From the NCBI GenBank assembly GCA_046347475.1, contig JAXMGD010000001.1, positions 434,001 through 498,000 of the forward strand: a stretch of DNA of 64,000 nt, written 5' to 3'. The notes under the pieces were generated by a model that saw only the letters and a program-made list of their open reading frames with translations, was not told the origin of the DNA and did not search any database. This stretch comes from CAMCXE01 sp046347475 (lineage in GTDB: Bacteria; Pseudomonadota; Gammaproteobacteria; Pseudomonadales; Cellvibrionaceae). Each line of letters opens with the position of its first letter. The first letter of the stretch is position 1. The translations under genes were made by a program, and so were the position numbers. Positions 53,522 through 62,617 of this stretch are shown piece after piece.

Positions 53522-53670
53522 GAGGCATCCTTTTGTTTAAGTGCTTTTCCCGGGTGAATGAGGCTAAGCCTGCTAGGTTGCAGGCTTGCTCTGATTGAGT
53601 GGTTGCGCATTCATTGGGCGGTTTGGTTTTTGTTGGCGTGGTGGGATGGGATGAGAAAAACCGAATCTTA

Positions 53671-54249
53671 CTAATTCACAAAATCGATCACCCGCACCAC
53701 CTTTTCAATCCCATCAGTACTGGCCACTGTTTCTGTAGCCAATTGCGCTTCTTTGCGTGTTAATTGGCCCATGATAAATACCACGCGATCCTCCACAACA
53801 ATTTTCACTTTAGAGCCCTGAAATTCTCGGTTGGCTAAAAGTTTTACGCGGATTTTGGCTTCTAAGCCGCTGTCGTTGCTGCGGGTGAAAAAGGTGGTGT
53901 TGCTGGCCAGTTGTATTTCATTGTGCACACGGCCGGGGCCTACGCCTGCGGTTTCGCTGGCGGCGCGGCCGGCTTCGGTTTTGAGTTCTTCATCCGGCAC
54001 TTGGCCGGTTAATAATACGGTGCCTTTAAAGCGATTCACGCGGATATGGGTTTCGGTGAAATCCATGCTGCTGTTATTAATATTGGCGTACACAGCGGAT
54101 TCAATTTTTTGATCGTCAACAAATTCACCCAGGCTGCGTTTGCCCGCCGGGGGCGGGGGGTTGAAGTCTTCTTTTTTCGGTGTTTCGGCGCAGTTGGTGA
54201 GCAACAGTACACAGGGTAAAACGAAAGCTAATGAGCGCAGCAGAGTCAT
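53671..54249 (-). CDS. BON-domain lipoprotein (DolP/YraP-like)
   Basis: A 192-residue lipoprotein. The signal ends LLLTNCAE, so Cys is probably lipidated. Two BON domains follow: DDQKIESAVYANINN...GTVLLTGQVPDEELK and DSGLEAKIRVKLLANREFQ...RVVFIMGQLTRKEAQ. Dual-BON lipoproteins such as DolP sit at the outer membrane and support envelope integrity and Bam function. The start at 54249 has AAGG about seven bases away. The ATG lies 20 bases after the diaA stop, in the conserved order lpoA-yraN-diaA-dolP. Confidence 0.9.
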   Translation of the reverse strand: MTLLRSLAFVLPCVLLLTNCAETPKKEDFNPPPPAGKRSLGEFVDDQKIESAVYANINNSSMDFTETHIRVNRFKGTVLLTGQVPDEELKTEAGRAASETAGVGPGRVHNEIQLASNTTFFTRSNDSGLEAKIRVKLLANREFQGSKVKIVVEDRVVFIMGQLTRKEAQLATETVASTDGIEKVVRVIDFVN

Positions 54250-54269
54250 AGGGGGCCTTTTATTTTGGG

Positions 54270-54854
54270 TTAGTCCATGCCAAACAATGTGTGGTCTATA
54301 AGATCGCACAGGCTGTATAGGCATAACAAATGAATTTCGTGAATGCGCGTGCGCGATTCTACCTGCACACACAGTTCAATATCCTGGACATCTAATAACG
54401 ACGCAATATCCCCGCCGTCGCCGCCGGTGAGGGCAATAACTTGCAGGCCGCGCTCGTGGGCGGTGGTGACGGCTTGTAATAAATTGCCCGCATTGCCGCT
54501 GGCGCTAATCACCAGTAATACGTCGCCCTCTTGGCCCAGGGCGCGGATGGGTTTGGCGTAAATTTCCGCGTGGTGGGATTCCGCGGCCATGGCGGTGTAG
54601 CTGGGGATGGTGCTGCCCAGCCAGAGGGCGGGAAGGCTGGGGCGCTCTTTGTCGTATTGATCGATTAAACAGGAGACAAAAATCTGCGCCAGGGCCGAGG
54701 AGTGGCCGTTGCCGCAAACGAGTATTTTTTTGCCATCGAGCAGGGCTTGTACCAGGGTGCCTGCGGCTAATTCTAATAACGGCGCGAGGGCTTCGCCGAC
54801 GGTCATTTTGGCTTCGATGCTGCGCTGGAAAATTTCGTAAATTCGCTGTTGCAT
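54270..54854 (-). CDS. diaA: DiaA-type SIS-domain protein (DnaA initiator-associating)
   Basis: A 194-residue SIS-domain protein similar to phosphoheptose isomerases (GmhA). Motifs: ILVCGNGHSSALAQIFVSCL, GDVLLVISASGNAGNLLQAV and VIALTGGDGGDIASLL. Position between yraN and a BON lipoprotein identifies it as DiaA, which tetramerises and stimulates DnaA at oriC, rather than as a heptose enzyme. It starts three bases after the yraN stop. Confidence 0.87.
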   Translation of the reverse strand: MQQRIYEIFQRSIEAKMTVGEALAPLLELAAGTLVQALLDGKKILVCGNGHSSALAQIFVSCLIDQYDKERPSLPALWLGSTIPSYTAMAAESHHAEIYAKPIRALGQEGDVLLVISASGNAGNLLQAVTTAHERGLQVIALTGGDGGDIASLLDVQDIELCVQVESRTRIHEIHLLCLYSLCDLIDHTLFGMD

Positions 54855-54857
54855 AAA

Positions 54858-55250
54858 TTATTGGGCGTAAAAGGCGTTGGTAAGCCAGGTGATTTGTGGG
54901 CTGCCGCTTCCGGTATCTATGGCCAGTACGTCGTACCTTAAATGAAAGCTTTGATATTGGCGGTGCGCTTGTAAAAAATACTGGCTGGTGAGCATTATTT
55001 TCTGTTGTTTTTGTGGTATGACCATGGCGGCGGCGCTGCCGAAGCGGTCGCTTTTGCGCTGTTTTACCTCTACAAAAGCCAGCCATTGACCTTGTTTAAT
55101 GATCAGGTCGATTTCACCAAAGTTGCTGCGGAAATTACGCGCGATCACTTCCCAGCCTTGTTCTTGTAAATAGCGGCACGCCAGGGCTTCGGCGGCGGCG
55201 CCTTGGTTTTTGCTGGTATTTAAGGGTTTATTGGTTTTGATAGCTGTCAT
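54858..55250 (-). CDS. yraN: YraN-family (UPF0102) endonuclease-like protein
   Basis: A 130-residue protein with the UPF0102 signature: GAAAEALACRYLQEQGWEVI, ARNFRSNFGEIDLI, then LAFVEVKQRK. These residues match the Holliday-junction-resolvase-like restriction-endonuclease fold (E...D...ExK). Function in cells is uncertain. The ATG at 55250 lies inside lpoA (23-base overlap), which implies coupling; a longer in-frame start exists only within lpoA. Confidence 0.92.
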   Translation of the reverse strand: MTAIKTNKPLNTSKNQGAAAEALACRYLQEQGWEVIARNFRSNFGEIDLIIKQGQWLAFVEVKQRKSDRFGSAAAMVIPQKQQKIMLTSQYFLQAHRQYQSFHLRYDVLAIDTGSGSPQITWLTNAFYAQ

Positions 55251-57081
55251 TGCGCGTATCGCTGCCGTCGTTGCCGAGCAATTGCACCATACCGGTGGCA
55301 TCAAAGGTCGCCCAGGTTTGCAGGCGTTCAAATTGATTATTGTTATTCAGGCTGAGTGTGCCGGTGGAGCCGTAATAAGCGGGCAGGGCACTTTTTTGTG
55401 TTTGTTTTAACCGCGGCGCCAAATTAAATACGTCCACACCCAGCGCGTAGAGACGGGCAAAATTGGGGTTTTTATCGCTGGCGGTTTCCAGCGCGGTTTT
55501 TTCATCGCTTTTGCTGAAATACCAGGGTAGGGTCAAAAAACGCGTTTGGTTGAGGTCGGCATTTTGTGCGCTATTCTCACCGCTAAATACGCTGCTGGTG
55601 GTATAGAGGGGCAAATTCGCGGCGTAATAAAAATTTAAATTGGGTTTTAATTGGCGCGCTTGTTCTGGCTGCACCACGGCGAAAATCATATCGATATCCG
55701 TGCGGGGAATTGGGCTTGCTTCTAACGGGCCGACAATTTGTTGCAGGGATTTAACCCGCGCTTCACTTTGATCTATTTGCAGGGCGCGGCGGGCGAGTTC
55801 ACCAAAATCCGTATTGGCGCCGTAGCGGTACTCATAGACCGTCCCGCCCTGTTGGCGGAAGGTGTTGGCGAAGGTGGCCAGATTGCGATCGCCTAGGGCA
55901 TTGGCGGGTAGCAATACCAACGCCTTACGCAGGCCCTCGCGCAGGGCTTGGGCGGCGATTTGTTTGGCTTCATCTTCCACGCTCAAGCCAATTTGAAACA
56001 GCTGGCGGTTGCTTGCGCCTTCCAGGGTGTTAAGCCCCAGCACAGGCACGGGCAAGTTTGGCTGTTGGTTTAATTCGGCTAGGCGCTCTTTTTCCAGCGG
56101 GCCAATAACTATATCGGCGCCCTCTTGCACGGCTTTTTGGTACAGCTCCAGGGTGCGCGCGCCTTCGGTGTTGTAAAACTTGAGAGTCGGAACCAGGGCG
56201 CCGTTGCGCTGCTGTTGGTAATAGGCGGCCATAAGGCCATCCACTATGGCGCTGGCGGCGGCTTCTAACTTGCCGCTTTGGGGCATTAAGAGGGCGATTT
56301 GTTTGGGTAGATCCGCCAATTGCTGTTGTAAATCGAGTAATTCTTTCGGCAATTGTTTAGCGGCGGGATGCTCCGGGTAGCGTTTCATCCAACGGTTAAG
56401 GGCTTGTAATTGGCCCTGGGTGGAGTATTGCTGGCTTTTGTAGAGGTGGCCCAATTCGTACCAGGCTTTGGCGTTGATGTCTTTGGCTTGGTTGGCGCTG
56501 GTGGCTAATTGCGCCTCGGGCCATTCCAACAATAGTTGCCACAGGGCGGCATTGTTAGCGGCTTGATCCTCCTGGTTTTTGCCTGCTAATAAGCCTGCCA
56601 ACATCAGGCGCTCTTTAGCGGCTTTGGTGTAATCGGCGCTTTCATTAAAGAGTTTTGCCCGCTGTTTGCGCGCGGCTATGGCGGTATCGCCACTTAAGGA
56701 ATTGAGCTGGGCGAGCACATTGCGGCCGGTGATGGCCTCTTTGGCGGCGGCATAATTGCCGCGCTTATCGGCGATTAAACTATAAATCAGCGCGCGTTTT
56801 ACGTAGGATTCGCCCCCCAGCTCGGCGGCGGGCACAGCATCTATAACGGCTTGGGCCTGCTCTAGGTTATGCAGCCGCACATAGCCGTCGGCGGCGTGTA
56901 ATAGCAGGTTATTGCGCTCGGGCCCTTGGGTTTTTTCTGCCTGCTGCAGCCATTTTTGCACCTGTTGTTGCAGGCTTTGGGCTTGGCTTGCGGGTTTGCT
57001 AGGTTGCTCGGGGGTGGACGCACAGCCGCCAAATAAAAATGGCACAAGGCTGATGGCCGCCCAGCGGGAAAACACCGACAT
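55228..57081 (-). CDS. lpoA: LpoA (LppC) penicillin-binding-protein activator lipoprotein
   Basis: A 617-residue outer-membrane lipoprotein. The lipobox is F-G-G-C (LFGGCASTPEQ). The N-terminal part (about 35-270) is a helical TPR-like domain; the C-terminal part (about 285-600) is a periplasmic-binding-protein fold (IALLMPQSGKLEAAASAIVDGLMAAYYQQ, VIGPLEKERLAEL). LpoA reaches through the peptidoglycan and activates PBP1A. AAAAGG precedes the ATG. It is divergent from rsmI with a 38-base gap, the standard gammaproteobacterial arrangement. Confidence 0.93.
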   Translation of the reverse strand: MSVFSRWAAISLVPFLFGGCASTPEQPSKPASQAQSLQQQVQKWLQQAEKTQGPERNNLLLHAADGYVRLHNLEQAQAVIDAVPAAELGGESYVKRALIYSLIADKRGNYAAAKEAITGRNVLAQLNSLSGDTAIAARKQRAKLFNESADYTKAAKERLMLAGLLAGKNQEDQAANNAALWQLLLEWPEAQLATSANQAKDINAKAWYELGHLYKSQQYSTQGQLQALNRWMKRYPEHPAAKQLPKELLDLQQQLADLPKQIALLMPQSGKLEAAASAIVDGLMAAYYQQQRNGALVPTLKFYNTEGARTLELYQKAVQEGADIVIGPLEKERLAELNQQPNLPVPVLGLNTLEGASNRQLFQIGLSVEDEAKQIAAQALREGLRKALVLLPANALGDRNLATFANTFRQQGGTVYEYRYGANTDFGELARRALQIDQSEARVKSLQQIVGPLEASPIPRTDIDMIFAVVQPEQARQLKPNLNFYYAANLPLYTTSSVFSGENSAQNADLNQTRFLTLPWYFSKSDEKTALETASDKNPNFARLYALGVDVFNLAPRLKQTQKSALPAYYGSTGTLSLNNNNQFERLQTWATFDATGMVQLLGNDGSDTRNDSYQNQ

Positions 57082-57119
57082 GAATATACCTTTTCAACAA
57101 TTTTGCAGTAGGCATTGAT

Positions 57120-57971
57120 ATGAGCCGAGGTTTAACCCCAGTTGGTGAACTTTTTATTGTGGCCACACCCATCGGCAATTTGGCCGACATGGTACCCCGC
57201 GCCGTGGAGATTCTCCAGAACGTTGATTTTATTGCCGCTGAGGACACTCGGCACAGCGGTAAACTTATGCAGCATTTTCAAATTAACACGCCCTTAGTGG
57301 CCTATCACGATTACACCGATGAGGCCCGTGTGGCGCAGTTGCTTAAGCGTTTGCAGGCCGGTGAGCGTATGGCGCTGATCAGCGATGCGGGCACGCCACT
57401 GATTTCCGATCCGGGTTATCGCCTGGTGCACTGGGCGCGCCAAGCGGGTATTCGGGTGACGCCAGTGCCCGGCGCCTGCGCCTTAATTGCCGCCCTCTGT
57501 GCCAGTGGTTTGCCCTCGGATCGGTTTTGTTTTGAAGGTTTTTTAGCGGCCAAATCCAGCGCCCGGCGCGGGCAATTAGAGGCCTTAAAAACCGAGGCGC
57601 GCACCCTGGTATTTTATGAATCCCCCCATCGTATTGAAGACTGTTTGGCGGACTTGGTAGCCGTGTTTGGGCCTGAGCGCGATGCGGTTATGGCCCGTGA
57701 ATTAACGAAAACCTTTGAAACCTTTTTAACCGGTAGCCTGGCTGAAATTGCCGCCCAAGTGAGTGCGGATGCCAACCAGCGCAAAGGCGAGATTGTGTTG
57801 ATGGTGCAGGGGTTTTCCCCACCTGAACAAGCAGATCAGCTTGATGCCGAGGCGCTGCGGATTATGGACATTCTGTTAACTGAATTGCCTGTCAAACAAG
57901 CGGCGAGCTTAACGGCGCGTATTACTGGTGAGAAAAAAAATAAATTGTATCAGTGGGCGCTGGAGCGCTGA
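57120..57971 (+). CDS. rsmI: RsmI 16S rRNA (cytidine1402-2'-O)-methyltransferase
   Basis: A 283-residue SAM-dependent methyltransferase. Motifs: GELFIVATPIGNLADMVPRA, FIAAEDTRHSGKLM, ALISDAGTPLISDPGYRLV, VPGACALIAAL, FYESPHRIEDCL and ARELTKTFET. It modifies the ribosomal decoding centre together with RsmH. It is divergent from lpoA. In many relatives mraZ-rsmH follows; here 870 bases without a gene and a GH9 gene follow instead. Confidence 0.95.
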   Translation: MSRGLTPVGELFIVATPIGNLADMVPRAVEILQNVDFIAAEDTRHSGKLMQHFQINTPLVAYHDYTDEARVAQLLKRLQAGERMALISDAGTPLISDPGYRLVHWARQAGIRVTPVPGACALIAALCASGLPSDRFCFEGFLAAKSSARRGQLEALKTEARTLVFYESPHRIEDCLADLVAVFGPERDAVMARELTKTFETFLTGSLAEIAAQVSADANQRKGEIVLMVQGFSPPEQADQLDAEALRIMDILLTELPVKQAASLTARITGEKKNKLYQWALER

Positions 57972-58847
57972 TGGTACTTTTTGATTTCTGCGCTCAGGTT
58001 GCCGAAATTTATATTTGAAGCGCCATTCCTTGCGTGTGAATTGGACAAATACAGGAGCGATTTTTAATCAATTTCTCTTGGGGTTTTCTTGCTGATTGTT
58101 GTTGAGTTGCTATCTTTTAAGATTTGAGGAATCACTAAGCGGTGCGCTTGGTAGGAAATCTAGCGAATATTTGGTGTTGGTGAGTCTTTCTAAAATCGCC
58201 ACAGAGTGAAAGTCGGTCATTTCCGATCTGCCGCAAATGCATTTTAAGTAAGCGTGTGAAAAAGGATCGTTCCTTTGATGTTTTGATATGGCCAGTATTT
58301 AGTCCTGCCATATCACGATAAACGATACAAGCCAATTTATTGATCATCTCATTGCCGTGTTGTATGGGAACGAATAAGCAGTGTGTAAATGAAGTGCGCA
58401 ATACTGGCTGGGTGCAAATAAAGAATACATAGTATTTCAGACCGTCAAAAAGAGGGACCTTTTTGACGAGCCTACAGGGAAGTATTTACGGCGTGTCTGA
58501 AATGCTATGTATTCTTTATTGTTGGCTGGGTAGTAAGTGTGGGATTTGACACGTGCTTTCGGAAAATTCGCAGGTACGAGCGGAGCAGATATTCAGCCTT
58601 GTTAATACGCTTTCTGTAAATACCACCTTGTCGCTGACTGCTATCCCTGCCAACTGCCTGTTAGCTAAGGCCTTATTAATTAAGGTTGGTGGAAAGTTTG
58701 GTTGGGTAAATCGGATTATTCTGCTTAATTAAATCTTTGTTGTAATAAATAAAACCTTTATTCTGCGGCACCTGTTGCTTTTATCTGGGAGTCCCTGAGG
58801 TAAGCTGCTCGCCGTATTTTCCCCTACACATGCAAGGTCCACCGCCT
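57972..58847. other. Intergenic region between rsmI and the GH9 gene
   Basis: About 870 bases. A minus-strand open frame at 58135-58401 shows no recognisable domain and no ribosome site and is not called. The notable feature is the nested hairpin element at 58417-58520. The last 150 bases, A/T-rich, probably hold the GH9 promoter; no strong consensus was found. Confidence 0.5.
58417..58520. repeat. 104-bp nested inverted-repeat element (MITE-like)
   Basis: Two 26-base terminal inverted repeats, AATAAAGAATACATAG(T/C)ATTTCAGAC, differing at one position. Just inside the left one is a second perfect hairpin CGTCAAAAAG-AGGGAC-CTTTTTGACG at 58443-58468. The remaining 26 bases (GAGCCTACAGGGAAGTATTT followed by ACGGC) are unpaired. 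No transposase is present. Confidence 0.85.
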
Positions 58848-61343
58848 ATGAAAACACTACCACTTTTGGGGCTTTTGCTGGTTGCCCTTGGCGCTCAGGC
58901 AAAACCCCCGGCCGCACCGCTGCCTGCAGGCCTGAGTATTAATGATAAAAATTATTTCCATATGCAGGGCCTGGATGTCACCGTATTTAGCGATATTTAC
59001 CCCGATGGCCACCAAACCGGTGTAACGCTCATTCAACACGGCAGCCGTGTGGCCGCCAATGGGGATGTGCGTTTGGAAATATCGCCGGGCCAATGGTCGC
59101 CTGTCCCGGCGGGGGGATCGCAAAGCCTGGATAAAGCCAATGGCACGATTAGCCAAACCATGTCCTATCCAGACCCAACTAAAGACAAAACCGGTTTTAA
59201 CCCCATTAATTACCCAGATTTAAAATTTACCTATAAGGTGAATGTGACAGCCTTAAGCGGCAGCCAATTTAAAATCAGCGTCGATTTAGTGCAGCCCTTG
59301 CCTGCGCAGTGGGTGGGCAAAGTGGGCTTTAATTTAGAATTATTCCCTGGCGAATTATTTGGCAAAGCCTTTTTAATGGATCAGCAGTCGGGTATTTTCC
59401 CGCGCCAAGCCAATGGGCCAATTGAATCCCATCACGGCGAATTTTTGGCGGCGCCTTTGGCGGTAGGAAAAACCCTCACTATTGCGCCGGATGATGATGC
59501 TCGGCGCATCACCATTAATAATTCGCGCGGCAATTTAGAATTGTGGGATGGCCGCAGCAACCACAATAATGGCTGGTACATAGTGCGCTCTAGCATTCCT
59601 GCAAACGCCACTAAAAATGCCATTGAATGGGTGGTTACCCCCAATGTGGTAAAAGATTGGGTTTACACGCCCGTGTTGCAAATATCCCAGGTGGGCTATA
59701 CCCGCCTGCAGCCGAAAAAATTAGTGATTGAGCAGGATGCAACCGATACAAAAGCCGATGAGGTGCGGTTGTATCAATTAACCGCGCAGGGCAAACAATT
59801 GCTGCGCAAAGGTGCGCCTAATGCTTGGGGTAAATTCTTACGCTACCACTACCTCACCTATGATTTTAGCGATGTAACGGAAGTTGGCAGTTATGTTTTG
59901 GAGTATCGCGGGCAAACAACGGCCGCATTTAAAATCGGCGACGATGTGTTGAGTCGCCATGTGTGGCAACCCACGTTGGAATATTTTTTACCCATGCAAA
60001 TGTGCCATATGCGCGTGAATGAAAAATACCGCGTATGGCATGGCTTGGATCATTTAGATGACGCCATTATGGCGCCGGTAAATCTTAATCATTACGACGG
60101 TTATGTCTCTGGCCCCTCTACGCTCACAAAATATAAACCCGGCGAGCGCGTGCCGAATTTAAATGCTGGTGGCTGGCACGATGCGGGAGATTTTGATTTG
60201 CGGGTGGAATCACAAATGGGCACCGTGTGGCTGTTGGCCGCCATGGTGGAAGAGTTTGGCCTCAATTACGATGCCACCAGTATCGATCAAAAAAATAAAC
60301 TAGTGGAAATTCATCAGCCCGACGGCAAAAACGATGCGCTGCAACAAATTGAGCACGGTTTATTAAGTGTGTTGGGTGGCTATAAAGCCATGGGGCGTGT
60401 GTACCGAGGTATTATCGACCGGGATTTACGCCAGTATGTAATGCTTGGCGATGGTTCATTACAAACGGATAATCTGCCGTTTAATGCAAAATTAGCTGCT
60501 GGCGAGCGCAAACACGATACCTCCGGCACGCCGGATGACCGCTGGGTATTTACCGAAGATAACCCCGATCGTGAATTATATGTAGCGGCAGGCTTGGCCG
60601 CCGCCGCACGGGTGTTAAAAGAGTACAACCCTGGGATGGCAAAAGAATCTTTAAGTGCTGCGGAAGATTTGTATCAAAAAGCGCTTGGCCGCGCTAAAAA
60701 AACTGACAACAAAACTTTTGCCGCTGCCGAGCTATATTTATCCACCCGCAAAACTAATTATCTTGCGGATATCACTGCATTAAAAACGGCGATTATTGCC
60801 GACATCGCTGAGACCGCCTGGCCTTTGGGGCGAGTTATGAATGCCATTGAGGATAAAGTGTTTGTGGCGGACTTGAATGCGGCGGTGGAGCAATACCAAA
60901 TTAACGTGCGCGCGCGCGCCGCTACAGAATCACCCTATGGTGTGCCCTATACACCCAATATTTGGGGCGCGGGTTGGACGATTCAGGAATTTGGTGTGCA
61001 CCAATATTTCTTCGCCAAAAGCTGGCCTCAATACACCACCCAAGATGCTTATTTAAGTGCGCTGAATTTTGTGCTGGGCGTGCACCCCGGCAGCAACACA
61101 CAGTCTTTTGCTTCAGGTGTGGGTGCGCGCTCGGCCACTGTCGCCTATGGGAATAATCGCGCCGATTGGTCGTATATCCCCGGCGGCGTTATTTCTGGAA
61201 CAGCTTTAATTCGCCCGGATTTGCCGGAATTAAAAACATGGCCGTTTTTTTGGCAGCAGACGGAATATGTGATGGGCGGCGGTGAGACTAACTATATGTT
61301 TTTAGTGTTGGCAGTGGATGCGGCTAAAAAATCCGCCAAATAA
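58848..61343 (+). CDS. GH9 glycoside hydrolase with N-terminal beta-sandwich and Ig-like domains
   Basis: An 831-residue secreted enzyme (signal MKTLPLLGLLLVALGAQA). Residues about 25-280 are an unassigned beta-rich domain. Residues about 285-365 fit the Ig-like cellulase N-terminal domain (LQISQVGYTRLQPKKLVI, VGSYVLEYRG). The catalytic alpha-barrel follows with the nucleophile/base motif AGGWHDAGDFDLR near residue 442, and the acid region GGGETNYMFLVLAVD near 809. There is no CBM or dockerin. GH9 enzymes cleave beta-1,4-glucans; this architecture could equally be a cellodextrinase or exo-glucosidase. The ATG at 58848 has AAGG about nine bases before it; an upstream ATG at 58830 is less favoured. 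Confidence 0.9.
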   Translation: MKTLPLLGLLLVALGAQAKPPAAPLPAGLSINDKNYFHMQGLDVTVFSDIYPDGHQTGVTLIQHGSRVAANGDVRLEISPGQWSPVPAGGSQSLDKANGTISQTMSYPDPTKDKTGFNPINYPDLKFTYKVNVTALSGSQFKISVDLVQPLPAQWVGKVGFNLELFPGELFGKAFLMDQQSGIFPRQANGPIESHHGEFLAAPLAVGKTLTIAPDDDARRITINNSRGNLELWDGRSNHNNGWYIVRSSIPANATKNAIEWVVTPNVVKDWVYTPVLQISQVGYTRLQPKKLVIEQDATDTKADEVRLYQLTAQGKQLLRKGAPNAWGKFLRYHYLTYDFSDVTEVGSYVLEYRGQTTAAFKIGDDVLSRHVWQPTLEYFLPMQMCHMRVNEKYRVWHGLDHLDDAIMAPVNLNHYDGYVSGPSTLTKYKPGERVPNLNAGGWHDAGDFDLRVESQMGTVWLLAAMVEEFGLNYDATSIDQKNKLVEIHQPDGKNDALQQIEHGLLSVLGGYKAMGRVYRGIIDRDLRQYVMLGDGSLQTDNLPFNAKLAAGERKHDTSGTPDDRWVFTEDNPDRELYVAAGLAAAARVLKEYNPGMAKESLSAAEDLYQKALGRAKKTDNKTFAAAELYLSTRKTNYLADITALKTAIIADIAETAWPLGRVMNAIEDKVFVADLNAAVEQYQINVRARAATESPYGVPYTPNIWGAGWTIQEFGVHQYFFAKSWPQYTTQDAYLSALNFVLGVHPGSNTQSFASGVGARSATVAYGNNRADWSYIPGGVISGTALIRPDLPELKTWPFFWQQTEYVMGGGETNYMFLVLAVDAAKKSAK

Positions 61344-61357
61344 ATTGTTCGTATACT

Positions 61358-61516
61358 CGTTCCCACGCTCTGCGTGGGAACGCATAGAATTTAACTTCGA
61401 CGAATTAACCGCTATCTATTTTTAGATGCTGAATAGATGCGTTGTAGGCTTTTAATGATTTAAAGGATATTCAAAATGTATTGAAGTATGCGTTCCCACG
61501 CAGAGCGTGGGAGCGC
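61358..61516. repeat. Pair of REP-like palindromes flanking the GH9/hemB junction
   Basis: CGTTCCCACGC-TCT-GCGTGGGAACG at 61358-61382 and GCGTTCCCACGC-AGA-GCGTGGGAGCGC at 61490-61516. Loops TCT and AGA are complementary, so the two copies are inverted relative to each other, as in a BIME. They separate the convergent GH9 and hemB genes and may contribute to termination. Confidence 0.8.
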
Positions 61517-61525
61517 AAAAATGCA

Positions 61526-62521
61526 TTATTTCCCTTGTAGCGCCTGCGCTGCATCTTTCGCAAAATAGGTCAAAATACCATTGGCGCCTGCGCGTTTAAT
61601 ACATAACAGGGATTCCAGCATCACCGCTTCGGCTAAATATCCGTGTTGCATCGCCAATTTATGCATGCTGTATTCGCCGCTCACCTGATAGGCAAAGGTG
61701 GGTACTCCAAAAGTTTCTTTAACTCGGCGCACTATATCCAAATAGGGCATGGCAGGTTTTACCATTACCATGTCGGCGCCTTCTTGCAAATCAAGGGCAA
61801 TTTCCTGCATGGCTTCATCGGAGTTGGCTGGGTCCATTTGGTAATTATATTTATTGCTTTTACCTAAATTACCCGCCGAGCCCACCGCATCGCGAAACGG
61901 CCCGTAATAACTCGACGCGTATTTAGCGCTGTACGCCATGATTTGTGTATTAATAAAACCTTTGCTATCAAGCGCTTTGCGAATGGCGCCGACGCGGCCG
62001 TCCATCATGTCCGATGGGGCGATGACATCGGCACCGCTCTGGGCGCAGATCAGAGCTTGCTGCTCCAACGCCGCCACGGTTTCATCATTTAATACATAAC
62101 CTGTGTCATCAATAATGCCGTCTTGGCCGTGGGTGGTGTAGGGGTCTAGGGCGCCGTCGCAAATGATGCCTATTTCAGGGAAACGCTCTTTTAAAAAGCG
62201 CACAGCGGTGGGAATTAACCCGTCGGGGTTAAACGCTTCCTGGCCGTCGAGGGTTTTTTTGGCTTGGCTGATATTGGGAAATAAGGCGATGGCCGGGATG
62301 CGCAATGCCTGCAGCGTTTCTACTTCTTGGGCCAATAAATCCAGGCTAAACCGCTCAATACCCGGCATGGAGTGAATGGCTTCGCGGCGATTATTGCCCT
62401 CCAGCAAAAACATGGGGTAAATAAAATCCCCGGCGCTAAGCTCGGTTTCACGCACTAAACGGCGGGAAAATTCAGCAAAACGATTGCGGCGCATACGGGT
62501 GGTAGGGAAGCTGCGGTGCAT
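61526..62521 (-). CDS. hemB: Delta-aminolevulinate dehydratase HemB
   Basis: A 331-residue enzyme that joins two aminolevulinate molecules to porphobilinogen. Active-site lysines lie in MAYSAKYASSYYGPFRDA and MVMVKPAMPYLDIV. The metal site reads CDGALDPYTTHGQDG, lacking the Cys triad of zinc-type enzymes, so this is the Mg2+-dependent, Asp-rich class. AGGAG lies about eight bases before the ATG. The following two genes (reductase and globin) use haem or electrons but are about 100 bases upstream on the same strand and may be a separate unit. Confidence 0.96.
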   Translation of the reverse strand: MHRSFPTTRMRRNRFAEFSRRLVRETELSAGDFIYPMFLLEGNNRREAIHSMPGIERFSLDLLAQEVETLQALRIPAIALFPNISQAKKTLDGQEAFNPDGLIPTAVRFLKERFPEIGIICDGALDPYTTHGQDGIIDDTGYVLNDETVAALEQQALICAQSGADVIAPSDMMDGRVGAIRKALDSKGFINTQIMAYSAKYASSYYGPFRDAVGSAGNLGKSNKYNYQMDPANSDEAMQEIALDLQEGADMVMVKPAMPYLDIVRRVKETFGVPTFAYQVSGEYSMHKLAMQHGYLAEAVMLESLLCIKRAGANGILTYFAKDAAQALQGK

Positions 62522-62617
62522 GGGGGCTCCTAGGTTGAAGGGCTAAAGAGCGCCAGCCTACAAAGGCTTGCGCGCAGGAGCAACTTAAAAACCGCTGGCG
62601 TGTAAAAAGGGCCGAAT

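Noticed and set aside
58135..58401. 88-codon minus-strand frame between rsmI and the GH9 gene
   Set aside because: No domain, no ribosome site, and no partner gene; left as intergenic.
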